A stretch of DNA of 8,982 nucleotides. Source: an uncultured Rikenellaceae bacterium. GTDB taxonomy: Bacteria; Bacteroidota; Bacteroidia; Bacteroidales; Rikenellaceae. The position numbers were made by a program, and so were the translations under genes. The notes under the pieces are model-generated. The model saw nothing but the letters and a program-made list of their open reading frames with translations, was not told where the DNA came from and made no database searches. Below, in pieces: positions 6,798 to 8,982 of the stretch; the stretch's first letter is position 1, and each line of letters begins with the position of its first letter. The stretch lies in the NCBI GenBank assembly GCA_947074135.1, contig CAMTOL010000082.1:1-8982 (forward strand), given 5' to 3'.

Positions 6798-8063
6798 ATG
6801 AAATTTGATATCATCTATCCTAGATGGAATAAGCTAGAAGGGCAAACAACCTTCACTCTTCCGCCACATGGACCAGTCGTTATGGCTGCCGCACTACCAG
6901 ATTGGGTCGAACCTAGATTTACAGACGAAAATGTCGAAGATATTAACTTTGACACAGATGCTGAATTTGTAGGCATTTCGATGATGCTCTCAACTCAAGT
7001 TAAACGAGGCTGGGAGATTGCGACAGAGTTCCGTAAACGTGGCAAGAAAGTAATGTTTGGAGGTATCTCGACTATGCTCCACGCCGAAGAGACGACTCAG
7101 TATGGCGACTCTGTATTTTTGGGAGAGTGTGAGGGTCGTATGGAGGAGGTTTTCGCAGACTTTAAGGCAGGAAAACTCAAACCGATTTATAACTATATGA
7201 ACCAGCTGCCAGATATTAATTTGGTTGGTCCTGCTCGTCGTGATTTGTACAAACGAGAGTTATATAATCACAAAGGAGTGCAGATGGTTGACCTTTTCCA
7301 CGCCTCGCGTGGTTGTCAATTTAGCTGCTATCCTTGTGCAGTGTCCTATCTAGGTGGTCGTAAGTTCAGACCTCGCCCTATTGACCGCTCAATCGAGGAG
7401 TTGATGACCATTGACAACAACCGACTATTTATTGTCGATAACTCGCTAGCGCAAAACAAACAGTGGGAGATGGATCTGTTCCGCGAGATGATACCGCTGA
7501 AGAAGAAGTGGATTAGCCACACTATTGAGGACGACCCTAAAGTGTTGGATTTGGCTGCTCAAGCTGGTGCGTGGTATGTCTATCAAGCAGTTTTCGACAC
7601 GTCGGACTATATCAAAGAGCGTATTAAACGCTATCACGACTACGGAATTGGTGTTGAAGGAACTATTCTGCTAGGGCTTGATAACCAGACTGAAGACGAT
7701 ATTAAACGACTCATCGACTTCTTGTTAGAGATTGATTTGGATTTGGCGGAGTTCACAGTGTTAACCCCATTCCCTCATACAAAAGTTTATGACGATTTGC
7801 TCCGTGCAGGACGAATTTTTGATCACGATTGGAACCATTACAATGCTGGCAAGGTGGTCTATACGCCTAAACATATGACAGCTGAGCGCCTCCAAGAGCT
7901 TTATAACTATGCTTGGGACACGTTCTATAAAGATGAGTCGCAGGAGCAAAAAATGTTCAACCTGCTTACAAATGTAGTACTCAGAGAGATGAACGAAGGA
8001 ACGTATGTGCCTCGCAACCGCAAGCTAATCAATAAATCATTTGGTAACGACGTAATTAGATAA
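6798..8063 (+). CDS. Radical SAM protein with N-terminal B12-binding-like domain
   Basis: This 421-residue enzyme has the [4Fe-4S]-binding CX3CX2C motif of radical SAM proteins at Cys173, Cys177 and Cys180 (GCQFSCYPC). The preceding region, about residues 40-140, follows the cobalamin-binding-like Rossmann pattern found before the radical SAM domain in this class (FVGISMMLSTQV, then KKVMFGGIS and a GECEG block). I do not see the DxHxxG motif that supplies the lower axial His to cobalamin, so B12 use is uncertain. Later blocks typical of the class are IEDDPKVLDLAAQAG, GTILLGLDNQTEDD and LTPFPHTKVYDDLLRAGRI. Such enzymes methylate or rearrange unactivated carbons; the substrate here is unknown, and a polyene or its head group is a guess from context. 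An in-frame ATG lies upstream at 6729, but it overlaps the FAD gene by 55 bases and adds non-family sequence. The ATG at 6798 has AGAGG just before it and begins the conserved domain. Confidence 0.8.
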   Translation: MKFDIIYPRWNKLEGQTTFTLPPHGPVVMAAALPDWVEPRFTDENVEDINFDTDAEFVGISMMLSTQVKRGWEIATEFRKRGKKVMFGGISTMLHAEETTQYGDSVFLGECEGRMEEVFADFKAGKLKPIYNYMNQLPDINLVGPARRDLYKRELYNHKGVQMVDLFHASRGCQFSCYPCAVSYLGGRKFRPRPIDRSIEELMTIDNNRLFIVDNSLAQNKQWEMDLFREMIPLKKKWISHTIEDDPKVLDLAAQAGAWYVYQAVFDTSDYIKERIKRYHDYGIGVEGTILLGLDNQTEDDIKRLIDFLLEIDLDLAEFTVLTPFPHTKVYDDLLRAGRIFDHDWNHYNAGKVVYTPKHMTAERLQELYNYAWDTFYKDESQEQKMFNLLTNVVLREMNEGTYVPRNRKLINKSFGNDVIR

Positions 8064-8075
8064 GCAAACAAAGTA

Positions 8076-8429
8076 ATGAAAGTATCAGAGAAATATTTTG
8101 ACCAAATTTTTGAGTATCGAGGAGAGTGGGACTTGCTATCGAAGTGCGGACTTCGGATTGTAGAAACGGCGAGCAAAACCTATGTTATTGTTACAGAACT
8201 CTATCAAGATAACCCCGGTTCGAGTGTTACGACAGTTGCCTTTAGCCTATGCAATCAAATTTGTGAGGCTTTTTCGCTCGATAAGAGTAGAGTAGAGTAC
8301 GTGGAGTGTGCGCCATCTACCAACTCAAAACTGTCGTTCTACGATAGTCAGTTTTATAGAGTGACTTTTAATGGTACTCAACCTGTTTACCACCAAATTG
8401 AAGACCTGCAATTAGAGATTAATTCATAA
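8076..8429 (+). CDS. Small soluble protein of unknown function (117 residues)
   Basis: I do not recognise a family. The ORF begins 12 bases after the radical SAM stop and uses the same codon style (tcg for Ser, gtt, gag), which supports it as a real gene in the same transcript. There is no signal peptide, TM segment or repeat. Predicted character is mixed alpha/beta: a helical start (MKVSEKYFDQIFEY), a strand pair (CGLRIVETA, TYVIVTELY), a helix with two Cys (LCNQICEAF), then strands ending with FYRVTFNGTQPVYHQIEDLQ. The pattern resembles a small regulatory or accessory protein more than an enzyme; no catalytic motif stands out. Position suggests a partner or accessory of the radical SAM protein, but this rests only on adjacency. 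The TAA stop lies inside the hairpin that follows. Confidence 0.7.
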   Translation: MKVSEKYFDQIFEYRGEWDLLSKCGLRIVETASKTYVIVTELYQDNPGSSVTTVAFSLCNQICEAFSLDKSRVEYVECAPSTNSKLSFYDSQFYRVTFNGTQPVYHQIEDLQLEINS

Positions 8430-8453
8430 TTCTTAGTTTATTTTAGGAATTAT
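8426..8453 (+). terminator. AT-rich hairpin, probable end of the biosynthetic transcript
   Basis: The arms ATAATTCTTA (8426-8435) and TAGGAATTAT (8444-8453) pair over 10 bp with one G-U wobble and an 8-base loop. A TAAATTTT stretch follows, so a weak T tract is present. The hairpin begins at the stop codon of the 117-residue gene and sits before a new gene with a different type of product. The low GC of the stem makes it a weak intrinsic terminator. Confidence 0.5.
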
Positions 8454-8458
8454 TAAAT

Positions 8459-8490
8459 TTTGTAGAAATAAAAAATAATTTTTACATTGT
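8459..8490 (+). promoter_or_regulatory. Possible Bacteroidetes -33/-7 promoter
   Basis: TTTG at 8459-8462 is followed after 20 bases by TACATTGT at 8483-8490. This approximates the Bacteroidetes primary sigma-factor pattern TTTG-N19-21-TAnnTTTG, with the -7 element imperfect in its last two positions. It lies just after the hairpin and 23 bases before the ATG of the hydrolase gene, so the placement is right for a new transcription unit. AT-rich DNA yields such matches by chance fairly often. Confidence 0.35.
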
Positions 8491-8513
8491 GCTATGCATT
8501 TTATTAAGCGAGT

Positions 8514-8982
8514 ATGATAAGAAATAATAATAAGATTTTAAGTGCGCTGTTTGTGTTTCTTTCGCTATTCGCAACAGCTAAAAAACGAGAGAATAATTTA
8601 GAGTATTACCTCCTAGATAATCAGAAAACAGATAATCCGCTAGTTGTTGTATGTCCGGGTGGAGGCTACTTTTGGATGGCTAAAAACGTAGAGGGTAAGG
8701 AGGTTGCGAAGTGGCTAAATGCAAATGGATTTTCGGCAGTTGTGCTAACGTATAGAGTATATCCTAATCGTCACCCGATGATGATAGAGGATATGCAAAA
8801 AGCGATTTACAAAGTTCGTAGCAATGCAAAAGCGCTAAATGTTGACCCAGATAAAATTGGGGTTATGGGTTTTTCAGCTGGTGGACACTTGGTTGGAATG
8901 TCAATGATATTTTCGGACAAAAGTTTTATTGGAGGGCATAAAGGAGTTGCGCTTCTGCAAGAATTTGCAGCTATGAGTTGTC
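8514..8982 (+). CDS. Secreted alpha/beta hydrolase, acetyl-esterase-like (partial, 3' end outside window)
   Basis: At least 156 residues of an alpha/beta hydrolase are present, cut by the window edge. The N terminus (MIRNNNKILSALFVFLSLFATA) is a clear signal peptide, so the protein is exported to the periplasm or beyond. The oxyanion-hole segment PGGGY (48-52) and the nucleophile elbow GFSAGGH with Ser121 are intact; the catalytic Asp and His would lie downstream. The order VVVCPGGGY, then LTYRV, DMQKAIYKVRSNA, DPDKIGVMGFSAGGHL matches the esterase/lipase group that includes bacterial xylan acetyl esterases and related carbohydrate esterases. It follows a probable terminator and has its own possible promoter, so it is probably not part of the polyene transcript, though an ester-cleaving role on the product cannot be excluded. 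The first ATG with a signal peptide was taken as the start. Confidence 0.75.
   Translation, partial: MIRNNNKILSALFVFLSLFATAKKRENNLEYYLLDNQKTDNPLVVVCPGGGYFWMAKNVEGKEVAKWLNANGFSAVVLTYRVYPNRHPMMIEDMQKAIYKVRSNAKALNVDPDKIGVMGFSAGGHLVGMSMIFSDKSFIGGHKGVALLQEFAAMSC

Noticed and set aside
1..8429. Reassigned UGA throughout the organism (genetic code 4 or 25)
   Set aside because: Four genes of 245 to 1150 codons contain no internal TGA, Trp and Gly are encoded normally, and TGA at 676-678 ends the LolA frame at an ATGA junction with a conserved dehydratase start.

Overview
The window is a dense run of genes on the plus strand with no convincing minus-strand gene. Gene content and style point to Bacteroidetes, probably Bacteroidales: AT-leaning DNA, weak or absent Shine-Dalgarno sequences, an MMPL exporter fused to an acyltransferase, and a possible Bacteroidetes-type -33/-7 promoter (TTTG, 20 bp, TAnnTT-like). 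No rRNA, tRNA, IS element or CRISPR array is visible.

Layout. Positions 2-52 are the last codons of an unidentified gene. Positions 76-678 encode a LolA-like periplasmic lipoprotein carrier, interrupted by an in-frame TGA at 184-186. It is followed by a FabZ/ApeI-type hotdog dehydratase (675-1010), a family 2 glycosyltransferase (1003-1740) and a 1150-residue fusion of an MMPL/RND exporter, a 1-acyl-glycerol-phosphate-type acyltransferase and a methyltransferase-like tail (1734-5186). These four overlap one another by a few bases. After about 100 bp holding an apparent out-of-frame remnant of the exporter's 3' end come a CrtI/RetSat-like FAD oxidoreductase (5287-6783), a B12-binding-type radical SAM protein (6798-8063) and a 117-residue protein of unknown function (8076-8429). 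A hairpin at 8426-8453 probably ends this unit. A secreted alpha/beta hydrolase starts at 8514 and runs off the window; it looks like a separate transcription unit.

How the genes fit together. LolA-like carrier + dehydratase + glycosyltransferase + MMPL/acyltransferase is the accessory and export block known from aryl polyene and flexirubin-type pigment clusters. The dehydratase would act during ACP-bound polyene chain growth, the acyltransferase and glycosyltransferase would build the lipid or sugar anchor, and the MMPL and LolA-like proteins would move the product through the envelope. The ketosynthases, ketoreductase and carrier proteins are not seen and would be expected upstream. The FAD desaturase/isomerase-like enzyme, the radical SAM protein and the small protein may tailor the polyene; this is inference from position and family.

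The most unusual signal is TGA interrupting otherwise coding-like sequence at three places (50-52, 184-186, 5195-5197), the last combined with a frameshift. The other long genes are uninterrupted and the TGA at 676-678 behaves as a true stop, so genome-wide recoding is unlikely. Decay of an envelope-export module, sequencing error or local readthrough are the candidate explanations.
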